Positions 31,529 through 47,220 of a stretch of DNA of 64,000 nt are shown piece after piece. The first letter of the stretch is position 1. Each line of letters begins with the position of its first letter. The stretch covers positions 12,619,835-12,683,834 of the forward strand of contig NC_088653.1 in assembly GCF_964019385.1 (NCBI RefSeq). Reading direction: 5' to 3'. The translations under genes were made by a program, and so were the position numbers. The notes under the pieces were generated by a model, which ran no database searches, was not told the DNA's origin, and worked only from the letters and a program-made list of their open reading frames with translations. The DNA is from Sycon ciliatum (Eukaryota; Porifera; Calcarea; Leucosolenida; Sycettidae).

Positions 31529-32730
31529 CAGTGTTGGCCAGATGTTTGGGCCTACCCAAGAGAAAACAGGTTTCTAGAGAGAATCTTTGTAAAGGGCACG
31601 AAAAAACCTACTGAAGTTGACTGTCTATAGAAGAGATGATATTCTGATCCATCCTTTGACGGCTACATAGTTGTAAAATAAAATAAAGTCAAATTAATCG
31701 AAAAAGCGTAGGCCCAAACTTACGGCCAAAATTGAAAAACAACACAATCCAGGTGACTAGCTGATTGACATCAACTAAAACTTAACTAAATGATTTGTTT
31801 CCGTGCTAAGAACCTATCAGTGAACTGTTTGCCCAATTTTACCACTTAGTTGGTACTCCCTTTGCCTTGACGACAGCCTCCATGCGCGCCGGCATGGCCA
31901 CGACGGGTTTCGCGGACTTGTCCCTGCTGATCTTCCGCCAAGCTCTCTTGCACACTTCCCCAGGCTGTGTTTCTGTTGATGGGACTTGGGGAACATCATG
32001 GCAGAGTCAATTCAGCATTTCCCACAAATACTCAATCGGATTTAGGTCCGGCGACTGCGCCGGCCGCTCCAGTACGCGATATGGGCGGTCCGCCAATTAC
32101 GCATTTGCCGTGTGTGCGCGCGCAAATACACCATCCAGACCACGCAACACATCGACCATGGACGGCTGCATACTGTTCTGCAGTATTCCGTGACATTGGT
32201 CTGCTTTCATCGCCCGTTAACGTTGTAGAGCTGCCCGACACCGTTGCCGGCGACGCGGTCCGGTATCATGATGTAGCCACCACTGTGCTTGACTGTTCCA
32301 ACAGCACACTCTGGCATCAGTTGTACACCTGGTCTACGACTGAAATACACCACACCATCTGGTGCTCTCATACTGATTAAATTTAAACTTGTGGGACCAC
32401 AGCACGTTGCTCCACTGGTCCACAGTACATCCTAGGTGGGCCCTGGCAAAGACCAGTCGTTTCTTCAATTTTCTGGCTGATATACGGTTTTGTTGTGGTC
32501 CTGTAGCCTCTCAGGCCAGCTTTCAGAAGTCTGGGACGTTCCACACGGCTCGGGACATGTTTGCCACGGTTTTGCACCAGTCTGACTTGAGCTCGTAGAT
32601 CTACGACAAAATCCTTCTGCTAGCCAGAGACATCACCTTGAGGCACCTGTCGTCACGAGCAGACGTCAGCCTTGGATGACCAGAACGAAGCGTATTCTTG
32701 CAGCTTTGCGTCACTGCGAACCTGGTGACT
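31529..32730 (-). mobile_element. Tc1/mariner element, degenerate
   Basis: The 3' end cagtgttggccagatgtttg lies next to a TA in the satellite. An inverted related block sits at 31,706-31,735, giving an IR/DR-type arrangement. The opposite end is lost, abutting the TIR repeat that starts at 32,735. The transposase inside is broken. Confidence 0.8.
31817..32710 (-). pseudogene. Tc1-like transposase pseudogene
   Basis: Reading the minus strand across several frames, the order is an HTH remnant with SGHPRLTSARDDR (around 32,680), then LLKAGLRGYRTTTKPYISQK (32,480-32,540), the region ahead of the second aspartate, the family signature PAQSPDLNPIEYLW (32,030-32,072) with the terminal catalytic glutamate, and the C-terminal MPARMEAVVKAKG (31,870-31,900). 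Frameshifts and stops make it inactive. The spacing suits a DD34E enzyme that would cut and paste DNA at TA sites. Confidence 0.85.
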
Positions 32731-32734
32731 AATA

Positions 32735-33637
32735 GACCAATCCCGAAAAGATTGTCTGGGTTCGAAAGGGGGCATGTCACTGTACAACACATACATGGCA
32801 CTACCTGATCAGCATGCGGCACAGGACGTGTTTGATAGTTCGCGTGTGAATGCGAGGGTAAGTACACGGTTTTCTCGTTAGTTGCATGCAAGAGAGACGA
32901 TGCGACAGAAAGCAAAGCCCTTTGTAGTTTTCTCTCTCGCACTGGTAATGGTCTGCTGTTGGAGTTGAAATGCTAAGACATAATCCTTGTTTCGCTCTTC
33001 TGTGTAGTGTGAAGAGGTCAACGAACATGTAGAGCTCACTTTGATGAAGTAGGCAAGGCTGTGAGCGCTGTGGCTCAAAGCGATAGGCCCTAAATCTTAC
33101 GAGATGTTTCGAGTGCTATTGTTTGTTGCGAGCGCTTCGTCTTCGATGAGTCCTGCCTCTTTCCTGGCAGCTGCCCTCCTATAGGACCAACCACGAAGTG
33201 ACTCTACTCATCTGCAGCTGATCAATGTTATATTGCACAAGAAGATATCGTTTTCGCCAAGCCAGTGCCCCGCCAAAGACCATCGCCGTGTCACAGGTTC
33301 GGAACGAGTTCATGATGAGAAACATCATTCGCGCGAGCGTGATGAAGAACTATTTCGAAAGACAACATAGTCTTTACCCCCGAGACGACAACTATGCGCA
33401 CGTCCTGCAAGGGGAGAATGTCACCAGCGACATCAAAGACGACGACGGCAGTATTTCGGAAACCTGGAGTCAGCGGAGGTCGTCAAGCTCCTCCGCGACC
33501 CGGTACATGTACAGTATAGGTGACATGTCGACACGAGCGTGCGGAAACACAGCATACACTGTAGTCTGTAGTAATGTTGCGAGAGTTTGCGGAAGGAGTC
33601 CAAGTCGGGAAATCCATCAGCTCCAAAAGCTACCTGG
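32735..33637. mobile_element. TIR element, truncated tandem copy
   Basis: It starts gaccaatcccgaaaagattg and is homologous to 33,813-34,732 with small indels; homology ends at agctacctg near 33,637 without a right TIR. Both copies are preceded by taata. Confidence 0.8.
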
Positions 33638-33641
33638 GTAA
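33225..33641 (+). CDS. Unknown frame inside the truncated TIR element
   Basis: A plus-strand frame of about 138 codons. It contains EFMMRNIIRASVMKNYFERQ and a D/E-rich VTSDIKDDDGSISETWSQRR. The related frame in the next copy (34,294-34,617) has the same residues except a few near HRRIEFMM and TEDDG. The protein-like composition suggests an exon or a captured gene piece rather than chance. No family is recognised and no transposase motif is seen. Confidence 0.35.
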   Translation: MLYCTRRYRFRQASAPPKTIAVSQVRNEFMMRNIIRASVMKNYFERQHSLYPRDDNYAHVLQGENVTSDIKDDDGSISETWSQRRSSSSSATRYMYSIGDMSTRACGNTAYTVVCSNVARVCGRSPSREIHQLQKLPG

Positions 33642-33812
33642 AGGTATAGTTTAGGGTCCCAAATTACTTTAAAGTTTAGTGGGCCAGCATGCTCTACAGA
33701 GCCCCAGGCATTACACACACGAGGCATGCATAGTACAAACAGGGCATGCGCAGTGCAAACAAGGCATGCACTGTACCAGACAGTCGAGGTCAACAAGGTC
33801 ATAATATTAATA

Positions 33813-35155
33813 GACCAATCCCGAAAAGATTGTCTGGGTTCGAAAGGGGGCATGTCAACTGAGAGTACACTGTACAACACATACATGGCACTACTAATAC
33901 CTGATCAGCATGCGGCACAGGACGTGTTTGATAGTTCGCGTGTGAATGCGAGGGTAAGTACACGGTTTTCTCGTTAGTTGCATGCAAGAGAGACGATGCG
34001 ACAGAAAGCAAAGCCCTTTGTAGTTTTCTCTCTCGCACTGGTAATGATCTGCTGTTGGAGTTGAAATGCTAAGACATAATCCTTGTTTCGCTCTTCTGTG
34101 TAGTGTGAAGAGGTCAACGAACATGTAGAGCTCACTTTGATGAAGAAGCCAAGGCTGTGAGCGCTGTGGCTCAAAGCGATAGGCCCTAAATCTTACGAGA
34201 TATTTCGAGTGCTATTGTTTGTTGCGAGCGCTTCGTCTTCGATGAGCCCTGCCTCTTTCCTGGCAGCTGCCCTCCTATAGGACCAACCACGAAGTGACTG
34301 TACTCATCTGCAGCCAATCAATGTTATATTGCACAAGAAGATATCGATTTCGCCAAGCCAGTGCCCCGCCAAAGACCATCGCCGTGTCACACCGTCGGAT
34401 CGAGTTCATGATGAGAAACATCATTCGCGCGAGCGTGATGAAGAACTATTTCGAAAGACAACATAGTCTTTACCCCCGGGACGACAACTATGCGCACGTC
34501 CTGCAAGGGGAGAATGTCACCAGCGACATCACCGAAGACGACGGCAGTATTTCGGAAACCTGGAGTCAGCGGAGGTCGTCAAGCTCCTCCGCGACCCGGT
34601 ACATGTACAGTATATAGGTGACATGTCGACACGAGCGTGCGGAAACACAGCATACACTGTAGTAATGTTGCGAGAGTTTGCGAAAGGAGTCCAAGTCGGG
34701 ACTGAATCCATCAGCTCCAAAAGCTACCTGTAGGTGGGCGATGAGACTCCAGCTTCAGACTACAACAGTCAGGATTTGTAAATACTGGTAGTTGAACTTT
34801 GTGAAGCAGCAGATCGAGAAGTCAGCTGAAATCGTAGCTGTTGCAGTATGTCGGCGCTATGTAGCTTGCATTTTTTTACGGAGAGTCGATCGCCAAGCGA
34901 ATGTTTCTCTCCTCACCGAGAGCTATCTAGCCTCCAAACTCCGTCAGGGTCTGCCTAAGGTACCGAAGGTCCTTTGACTAGCTGCTGGCAGGACTCCATC
35001 AAATCCTCTAGCTTCAGCTCGGCGAGCAAAAGTCTCTCTCTCCTCCGCCATGAGCAGACACACACAAACTGAATACAAAAACGATGCACTTCACACTTGC
35101 TGGCTTGCACGCGTGCCCCCTTTCACGAACCCAGACAATCTTTTCGGGATTGGTC
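33813..35155. mobile_element. TIR element with both ends, about 1.34 kb
   Basis: The left end gaccaatcccgaaaagattg and the right end (35,118-35,155, caatcttttcgggattggtc) are inverted over about 36 bp. No transposase is visible, so it is non-autonomous. A matching copy lies directly upstream as a partial tandem. Target-site duplication is not evident. Confidence 0.75.
34294..34617 (+). CDS. Unknown frame inside the intact TIR element
   Basis: A frame of 108 codons homologous to 33,225-33,641, ending earlier because of a local change (tatataggt against tataggt). It has the same EFMMRNIIRASVMKNYFERQ core. Function unknown. Confidence 0.35.
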   Translation: MTVLICSQSMLYCTRRYRFRQASAPPKTIAVSHRRIEFMMRNIIRASVMKNYFERQHSLYPRDDNYAHVLQGENVTSDITEDDGSISETWSQRRSSSSSATRYMYSI

Positions 35156-35382
35156 GACCCCGCGTTTGTGCGCGCACGGTGAGAGCAGTATTGGAAGAGC
35201 ATTCCATGGGGGATTGCCAAAAAAAAAGGAGACGAAAACTCAAAATTTGACCCGTTTATGGCCAAAAGCTAGGATATAGGATATCAACCTTTTCTGAATG
35301 GAGTGTAGTGTGTGGCAGTGCCTGGACCAGGCATGACTCAAAGCCATGAGGTATGACGACAATCTAAAAGTTTTTGGGTACG
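35156..35382. other. Spacer upstream of LINE C ORF1
   Basis: This is probably the 5' UTR of the LINE; the exact 5' boundary is not visible. Confidence 0.35.
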
Positions 35383-36708
35383 ATGGCGGGCGGGAGCAAA
35401 TTTGTAGCTCCTGGCTCAGCAGCATCTGTTCTCTTCCCCAAGGATCCAGAGTGGCCCAAGGACCACGTTTTCTTCATTGAGGAGCTATCCAAGAATGGAG
35501 TGAAGCCAGAGGAGTTGCTTCTAGTGGACTTACACGGAAAGCCAGATTGGTGTGTAGCAACGTTGTCCTGCCCAGCTGTGAGAGATAGGATCGTGGCAAG
35601 TGGAGTCCGGATCGCCGGTAAGGATGTGCATGCTATTGTTGGAGGCAGCCAAATCACTGTGGTGTCCTTGTTCGGCTGCCCCTTGCATTTACGCGATGGA
35701 GCGTTAATCAATTCTTTGGAGGCACATGGGAAAGTTTTCGGTCAGCCGACGAGGAAAACAGTCAAGCATGGAGATTATGCTATCGAAACAGGAACCAGGC
35801 AGATTCGAATCAGCTTGCAGAAAGGAGTACCGAGTACGCTGAGAGTAGGTAGTGTCACTGTACGTACATGGTACCCTGGCCAAGTACAGACATGCTACCT
35901 CTGTACACAGACTGGCCACGAGGCAAGGTACTGTCCAACACGCAAGAATAGCAACCAGGCGTACGCAGGGGCCGAGGGTCAAAGCAGCCAGACCCAGGCA
36001 ACCCCAAACACGCATGCAGGAGAGAAAGCACTGTACTCGCAGGTCACACAAGGTCAGAGCAATACGCAAGAACGGCATGGAAATACCGTAGCGAACACAA
36101 ATGAAAGTGCTGGAGGCGGACAACAGGAAAAAGACGCATCAACCCCAGGCCGGGGAGAAATACACCCGACCGAACACAAGGGAAAGCACCCCCTCGACGG
36201 GATCTCAGAAACCTCACAGCAGGAAAACGATACCTCCAGCACAGAGCAGAATGAAGAGACAAATCGTACATATGCCTCCGCTGTTGATGAGCGGCATCAC
36301 AGGCACCCTGACCCCAACAGCGCGGAACAAGCGACTGGCGATGAGTCTCTGCCCCAGGAAAGCCGGTCCGTGCAAGATGAACAACAATCATCTGTGGACT
36401 CAGCCAATCCTCCCCAAGGGCTGCAGCAGCAACAGCAGCAGGCCTCTACACCTGTTGCTCCATCGCTGCCACCACCATCCCGAGGTAAAGCCGCCCACTC
36501 ATCTCCAGATGAAGAAGGTTTTACCCTAGCATCGGGAAAGCACACCTTCGCACCCCATGTCCTGACCCCCACCCAGCTGACCCCCGAGCAGCAGCCAGCA
36601 TTCAATGTCGACATACAACAGCAATGGGCAAAGCAGGCCGGCGCGAAAGAGATGGCCGATGTTGCCAAACGAGTAGCCGCAAGGCATCAACGGCACTTGA
36701 GCAAGTAA
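35383..36708 (+). CDS. LINE ORF1 nucleic-acid-binding protein
   Basis: It is 441 residues from the ATG at 35,383 (MAGGSKFVAPGS). The N-terminal half has an RRM-like or coat-like region with PTRKTVKHGDYAIETGTRQI, followed by a zinc knuckle CYLCTQTGHEARYC at about residues 171-184 (spacing C-x2-C-x4-H-x4-C). The C-terminal half is glutamine/serine/proline-rich and probably disordered, with a polyglutamine run near 36,425. In Jockey-like elements ORF1 packages the element RNA into a ribonucleoprotein. The frame is intact. It overlaps or abuts ORF2, whose likely start is 36,794. Confidence 0.8.
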   Translation: MAGGSKFVAPGSAASVLFPKDPEWPKDHVFFIEELSKNGVKPEELLLVDLHGKPDWCVATLSCPAVRDRIVASGVRIAGKDVHAIVGGSQITVVSLFGCPLHLRDGALINSLEAHGKVFGQPTRKTVKHGDYAIETGTRQIRISLQKGVPSTLRVGSVTVRTWYPGQVQTCYLCTQTGHEARYCPTRKNSNQAYAGAEGQSSQTQATPNTHAGEKALYSQVTQGQSNTQERHGNTVANTNESAGGGQQEKDASTPGRGEIHPTEHKGKHPLDGISETSQQENDTSSTEQNEETNRTYASAVDERHHRHPDPNSAEQATGDESLPQESRSVQDEQQSSVDSANPPQGLQQQQQQASTPVAPSLPPPSRGKAAHSSPDEEGFTLASGKHTFAPHVLTPTQLTPEQQPAFNVDIQQQWAKQAGAKEMADVAKRVAARHQRHLSK

Positions 36709-36793
36709 GCATCCTAGTAATAGTGGTCAGGAACATTTTTGCTCATATCAATCTGTATTCCACTACTGTGCTGATTCTGCCGACACTCTTACA

Positions 36794-39707
36794 AATGGCG
36801 TCTCTTAATCCCCTAGCACCCAGCTTTTTCCCCTCTAAGTCAAATCTAACCAGGCCTACCAGTATATATCCTACTCACGATGCAGAACCCCTCCCTGCCC
36901 TTCTTGCTGATGTGACATCTAGCCATCCACCCTACACGCCCATAACACATTCATTCCACCTTAGGATAGGCCAACTCAACTGCCAAAGCGCCACTCATAA
37001 GATCCCAGTCATTGAGTCGCTACTACACACTGCGTCCCTTGACCTCCTATTCCTCTGTGAGACGTGGTTCTACCAATCACTGCCGGATGCAGCCATCTCA
37101 ATTCCCGGATACAGCCTCCTGCCTAAAGATAGAGACGGTGCCCGACACTCCGCGATAGGCGGAGGACTTGCTGTTTATATTCGACAGTCGCTTATGTGCC
37201 ATTTCCAACGGCGGACCGACCTTGAATGCAAACTGGAGCACATTTGCGTGGAATTTATAGAATCGCAGAACAGTCGAAAGAATACATTCCACATGTTTTA
37301 CAGGCCCCCTCACCGATCATCAGCAGAAAAACACGACTTTTTTTGTGTTCTTCCAGTCCACCATTGCCAACGCACTGTCAGCCTCAGGCACGACAGTCAT
37401 TCTCGGTGATTTCAATGCCAAACTCCGACAGTGGAACGCAACAGATGTTGATACGGCAGAGAGCAAACAGCTAGCAGGATTGTTAGACGACCTTGCACTA
37501 CAGCAAATTGTCCGAAACACCGCAACGCGATACTCAGCTACGGGTAGCCAGTCAACACTTCTCGACCTGGTTATCACAGACGCAGAGCATCGTATATCCG
37601 ACCTTGAAGTCCTAGATCCGCTATCAGACCACTGTCCCATAATCTTTAAATATCTCTCAGGAAAGCACACCCCAAAGCACCCGCCGCCCCGCTTTGTACC
37701 AGACTACGCGAACACTGACTTTCAATCTCTACGACAGAAACTTTCATCTCTTCCACTCCGGGAGTGTATGCTCGGTGCTTCCACCATCGAGAGTGCGTGG
37801 TGGGCATGGGAGTCATGCATCACACAAGCCATTGCCAGCTGCTTAGCGTACAGACGAGTTTCATCTCGAAGACAGCAAACCAAGCCTTGGTTCACCCCGC
37901 ATCTGCATCACCTTCATCGCCAGAAGCAGCGCCTTTTCCGTGCCGCCAAGCGCCACCAAACAGTAGCATACTGGTTAACCTACAAGGCCCAGAGGAATGC
38001 ATATCAGAACCAGTTAAGAAATGCCAAGACCCTGTACTTCAAGCGCCTCAGTGAGAATATTCACGATGAGCAAGATGCCCACCTTTGGTGGAAGAAAGCC
38101 AAGACACTTGCCAACATATCCTGTAAGAAAGATCAAGTTCCTGACCTAACGTGTGAGGGCTACACGGCACAGAGCGAACCAGAGAAAGCAGAAATGCTCG
38201 CGAAGGTATTTGAGCGCCAGTGCACTCCTGCTCACGGTACAGGTCCAATACCAGCACCAGCCGACGACTGTCCGAATGAATTATTCTCTCTGCCAGTCTT
38301 GGCCGAATCCTCAGTGTACCGGGTGCTCCGAAGGCTCCCGCAGCATAAGGCAACAGGCGGGAACATCTCGAACAGGATCCTCCGAGAGATCGCACCTTGT
38401 ATAACGTCCTCTGTTACCAACCTGTTTAACGCTAGCCTCACCTTAGGTGAGTTTCCTAGTGCCTGGAAGCTGGGAACAGTAATCCCCATATTTAAAAATA
38501 AAGGTAACCCGTGTGATCCCTCCAACTACCGCCCTATAACCCTACTCTCAGCTATTGCAAAAGCACTAGACAAGATTGTCGCCACCAAATTCGGTCACTA
38601 TCTCGAGGTCAACAACATCATTGTCCCGGAACAGTTCGGCTTTGTCCGTGATCGCTCCACAGTTGACCAGCTGATACAGCTCACTACTAAGATCGCATCG
38701 ACCATGGATAAACGCATCCCTTACGATGCTGCATTTCTCGATTTTGCGAAGGCCTTCGATAAAGTGCCGCATGACGTGCTTCTCCAGCAACTCGGGACTA
38801 TCTGCGATGCTCCGGCTACGAGTTGGTTTAAGAACTACCTCGATACGCGTACATTCAGCGTCCGCGTCCAACACCATTTGTCCTCCCCACGTCCTGTCAG
38901 TCTGGAGTACCCCAGGGTTCCCACCTCGGGCCATTGCTTTTCCTGGTACATATCAACAGCCTACCCAGAGCCTCGAAACGCAACCAGCACGCTGATGTTT
39001 ACCTGTTCGCGGATGACACCGCCGTCGGCCAAGCACGAACCAAAGGTACCAGCCCAATGGAGACGGCCCTGCAGGACACATTTGCCTGGGCCGACCGAGT
39101 AGGCGGAACCTTCAACCCATCGAAAACCGTTGTTATCTCATTCGCTGAGGAAGGAGCTGCAGAGACCATCCGCGGTATCCAGCCGTCAACCAGTCACCTG
39201 GGAGTGTTGTTGACTGAAACACTTAGCTTCCAGGAGCATATTGAACAGACAATAAGCAAGTTTAGACAGCGCTGCGTTCTTCTGTGCCATATGGCTGACC
39301 GTTTAACAGGAGACATCGTCAGGAAGCTGTACCTTACGTATGTCCGCCCCACAGCAGAATACGCCGCCCCAGTATGGGAGTCCTCCCTCTCTGCTGCACA
39401 GCGGCTCACCCTTGAACGGCTGCAAGCCAGAGTAGCTCGCACAGTCATGCGGCTTGAGAGATGCCCTTGCCCATCAGACGAGCCCAAGTCATCATTGTTT
39501 AAACAGCTGGGGTGGCCAAGTCTATCCTGGCGCAGGAAGATCGCCTGCCTTATGGAATTCTTCCATTTGGTCACCACCCAACCAGAACTTTTTGAAGCAG
39601 CGGGATACTGCCCCACGCGTAGTCGCCGCCGCCAACTCGCATTCACTCTGCCACGGGTTGGGAAACACGCCGGGAGGTCATTTCTCTTCCGCACCGCTAC
39701 TGTCTGA
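36794..39707 (+). pseudogene. LINE ORF2: endonuclease and reverse transcriptase, two frameshifts
   Basis: The first segment (36,794 to about 37,345, MASLNPLAPSFF) has APE endonuclease motifs GQLNCQS and FLCETW. After a frame change it continues with ILGDFNAKL and LSDHCPI, completing the endonuclease. The RT follows, with NYRPITLLSAIAKALDKI, AFLDFAKAFDKVPHD and then, after a second frame change near 38,905, LFADDTAVGQA as the catalytic palm motif. The last frame runs on through PSTSHLGVLLTE and TYVRPTAEYAAPVW to the stop at 39,705-39,707. It would nick target DNA and prime reverse transcription. This copy is dead. Confidence 0.85.
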
Positions 39708-39940
39708 AATGCCTTGCCCGCAGACCTGAGAGCCACAGCCTCGCAGTCCCTGTTTCACAGTCACATTTGCACACACTTCTCTGACACCAAACACAATGCC
39801 ACTCCGCACTGACATGCCTCTGTCCTCCTTCTTTGTGTGTTGCGCTTATTCTTATTAATTTTTGTGTTTCTGTTTCGGTACATTTCGTATTTCAAGGCAT
39901 ACCCCGAGGCTATAGGTATCATTGATTAAAGGACCATTCT

Positions 39941-40160
39941 GGAACATTCAGCATAATTGTATTTCTCTTGCTAGGCTGTTCATTACGAATTATTAGCCCT
40001 CCACTGTCTGCTATCTAAACCCTACAGCCTCCCATTATAATTGAACTCCCTTCAATTTAGACTACGTCTTTGGGAAATCCTCAAATATATATAATAAAAT
40101 AATAAATCAATTGTCATGGTATTGCCTATTGGTAGATCTTCGTGTAGATCTACGGTAGCC
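39941..40160. other. AT-rich spacer between LINE C and the Polinton
   Basis: It contains an aatataataaaataataaatc stretch near 40,090. No gene is seen, and no Polinton terminal repeat could be identified. Confidence 0.4.
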
Positions 40161-40182
40161 CACTCAAAGCCATGCTGGAGCC

Positions 40183-41166
40183 TTGTGGGACAACAAAGTG
40201 CAAAAGGCAATTCATGATGGAAGACGGAAGAAGAAGACACAACCCGCACCGTTCCATACGAAACTGGCTAACGAATTGCACAAGTCCAGACGAGTGCATT
40301 TCAAAAGACGCAAGGTCAAGAGCAGAGCAATTGACCAAATATGGAGTGTATATCTCGTGGATATGCAACGGTTTGCCCGAAGCAATAAAAACATCAAAAT
40401 CCTGCTAACAGTCATCGACTGCCGCTATGCCTGGGCAATACCTTTGAAAGCGAAGACGGGTACCGCCGTGAGAGATGCGTTCGATAAGATCGTCAGTACA
40501 TCCGGAAGGACACCGTTAAAACTCTGGGTAGACGAAGGCAAGGAATTCTACAATTCCCCCATGAAACGATGGTTATCACAACACAACGTCATCATGTACA
40601 GCACCCACAACGAAGGTAAAGCGGTGGTGGTCGAGCGCTTCAATAGAACGTTGAAGGCAAGAATGTGGCGTCACTTTACAGAGAAATCCACGAACACGTA
40701 CCTCAACGTCCTACCTCAACTACTAGACCGCTACAACCAGTCAAAGCATAGAAGCATTGGGATGACACCTAACGAAGCATCGAACGGTAGAATACCAAAA
40801 GATGCAAATCAACAAGACCCCCTGCAGTCAAAACCCAAGTTCCAAGTGGGTGATGAGGTGCGCCTAACCGTATCTAAACGTCATTTTGAGAAGGGCTACA
40901 CTGCGAACTGGTTGGAGGAAGTATTCAGGGTGGATGAAATCCTACCAACATCACCACACACCTACAGGATTCGTGATCTGATGGGAGAACACATCATCGG
41001 ATCGTTTTACGAAGCAGAACTGCAACACGCCAGAGAGACCGGTTTGAGATTCGATAAGGTGCTGAAATACAACAAGGATCAACGTCTTGTGCAATGGAAA
41101 GGCTACACAGATAATAAATTCAATACCTGGCTCACAAAGAAGGATGTGAACAGTCTTAGATCATGA
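40183..41166 (+). CDS. Polinton integrase (RVE family)
   Basis: About 327 codons of uninterrupted frame without a convincing ATG at the start; the N-terminus is probably truncated or lies on another exon. The DDE triad is visible: D in WSVYLVDMQRF, D in LKLWVDEGKEFYN and E in KAVVVERFNRTLK. After the catalytic core, KFQVGDEVRLTVSKRHFEKG gives an SH3-like turn and the C-terminus KVLKYNKDQRLVQWKGYTD is chromodomain-like. Both are typical of Polinton integrases. The enzyme would insert the element's linear DNA. The frame is free of stops. Confidence 0.85.
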   Translation: MWDNKVQKAIHDGRRKKKTQPAPFHTKLANELHKSRRVHFKRRKVKSRAIDQIWSVYLVDMQRFARSNKNIKILLTVIDCRYAWAIPLKAKTGTAVRDAFDKIVSTSGRTPLKLWVDEGKEFYNSPMKRWLSQHNVIMYSTHNEGKAVVVERFNRTLKARMWRHFTEKSTNTYLNVLPQLLDRYNQSKHRSIGMTPNEASNGRIPKDANQQDPLQSKPKFQVGDEVRLTVSKRHFEKGYTANWLEEVFRVDEILPTSPHTYRIRDLMGEHIIGSFYEAELQHARETGLRFDKVLKYNKDQRLVQWKGYTDNKFNTWLTKKDVNSLRS

Positions 41167-41265
41167 TTCACAATGTCATTCATATCGAAAAATAAAAAAT
41201 GAAATGATTGAGTGCTATGTACAAACTGATGGAGTTCATGAGAAGCTATCCATCAACGATCATGA

Positions 41266-41327
41266 ATGTGTGTGTGTGTGTGTGTGCGTGTGTGTGTGTG
41301 TGTGTGTCTGTGTGTGTACCATCAATA
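41266..41327. repeat. (TG)n microsatellite
   Basis: Alternating tg with two interruptions, between the ends of the convergent integrase and polymerase genes. Confidence 0.9.
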
Positions 41328-41341
41328 AATCTCGATGCTAA

Positions 41342-45814
<4,473 letters not shown>

Positions 45815-45954
45815 CTGCACAATCATCAACAACAACAACAACGCACACAGATTCTTCTTTTAGAGGTGAACAAAATCAACATTAAAAAATAATTTAAAAA
45901 ACATTTTAAACATTATACACACAGGTAAAACACATAAAATACATTATTCCCGTA

Positions 45955-46600
45955 GCTATGCAGAAGACGTTACTTCAGTAACGTCTGGCGCTAGCCAGGG
46001 TCCACACAGCTTTAATTTGGTGTTTGTTTGTTTGTTTGTTTGTTTGTGTCACGGCTGGAGCTATCCCGTATCTGTCCCGTATCTGTCCCGTATCTGTGAC
46101 TACAAAGGCTCTACAGGATTGTACATAACAGCTGTCCACAATATTTGCAGGCTCCTGTATCTGTCCCGTACCGTACCAATATTCGTCGTATTATGTATAC
46201 GACTCCCTGATGTAGAGGGAGATTTGGAAAGAAATAGGGAGACGAGGAGGAAATTAAATTAGAATAGACGCCGAATAGGTGATAGGATGCGTCAGCATAA
46301 ACATACTTTGGAAGAGAGATCCCGTCGTCTCCAAAATAAGCGTGAACGAGCGCTTCAGCGCCGGTCACAGGAAACGTCGGAAGAGAGATCCCGTCGACTC
46401 CAGAACGCCCGTGATCGGCAGAGTCCGCCGGTCCCAGGCAACGTCAGGACAGAAATCCCGTTGAGTCCAGAACGCCCGTGATCGGCACAGTCTAAGCCGG
46501 TCCAAGGAAACGTCAGGACAGACATCCCGTCGAGTCCAGAACGCCCGTGATCGGCAGAGTCAGCGCCGGTCCCAGTAAACGTCAGGACAGACATCCCGTC
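45955..46600. repeat. Dispersed repeat R, copy 1, with a repeated RSQET-coding motif
   Basis: It shares with 57,804-58,490 the start cccgtagctatgcagaagac, a tttg/tgtt microsatellite, ctggcgctatcccgtatctg and a tandem unit of about 60 bp. That unit reads on the plus strand as SRRLQN(A/K)RERQSQRRSQETS. Comparable arginine/glutamate repeats occur near the N-terminus of some eukaryotic helitron or helicase-like proteins, so a helitron origin is possible but unproven. The frame at 46,287-46,481 breaks down after three units. Confidence 0.55.
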
Positions 46601-46855
46601 GACGCGCAGAAAAACTAAATCTGCAGCCTCTTTTGCCGTCGGACAGGATACGTATTTTAGGAGACTGTAAAGTTGTGTATGTCCAATTTTCGACGTGAGC
46701 AGCAGGTCACTCGCGTTGATTTTTCGACGTGCGAGCCAAATAACGCGAGCTGAACTTTCGCATCGCAGACATCCCGTCGACGCGCAGAAAAACTAAATCT
46801 GCAGCCTCTTTTGCCGTCGGACAGGATACGTATTTTAGGAGACTGTAAAGTTATG
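46578..46855. repeat. Direct duplication of about 85 bp
   Basis: The block gacatcccgtcgacgcgcag through ggagactgtaaagtt occurs at 46,578 and 46,768, 190 bp apart, flanking gcgagc-type unique sequence. Confidence 0.8.
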
Positions 46856-46945
46856 TAATGTGCTCCACAGGCAACCATGCATTCGGCGTTGTCATTGGCT
46901 CAACAGGTCAATGTACATGTATTACTACAAGAAGACCAGAAAATC

Positions 46946-47220
46946 CGATTACTGAATAAAAATCAACTAATTTTCGCTGGCGATTTAATTTCGCTGATTT
47001 CGCGGCTTGGTACCAACCGGCCAAAGTAAATCGCAGGCCAAAGTTTGTCATATAGGCAAATGATGCATGATTGAGCAATGGATGCATGTGAGAGCAAAAT
47101 ACCTATCGATTTCAAATTTGACGTGAAATTGCGCGTCACGTCGGAAATAACGTGCATCTTAACCTCTCTAATAGAGAGGTTTCTCTTTCTCATCGGCCAA
47201 AATTTGTTGATTTACAGTAT
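46946..47220. mobile_element. Possible MITE with imperfect ends
   Basis: The left ttactgaataaaaatcaact and right end (gttgatttacagtataa) are imperfectly inverted, with ttttcgctgg against ccaaaatttg inside. The ends are weaker than in the other MITEs. Confidence 0.35.

Larger units (their letters stand above)
35300..39940 (+). mobile_element. Near full-length Jockey/CR1-like LINE (family C)
   Basis: The layout is ORF1 with a CCHC zinc knuckle, then ORF2 with APE-type endonuclease and reverse transcriptase, then a short 3' UTR ending near aggtatcattgattaaa (39,910-39,937). The element is not 5'-truncated, unlike the other LINEs here. Two frameshifts in ORF2 make this copy inactive. Boundaries are approximate. 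Confidence 0.8.
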
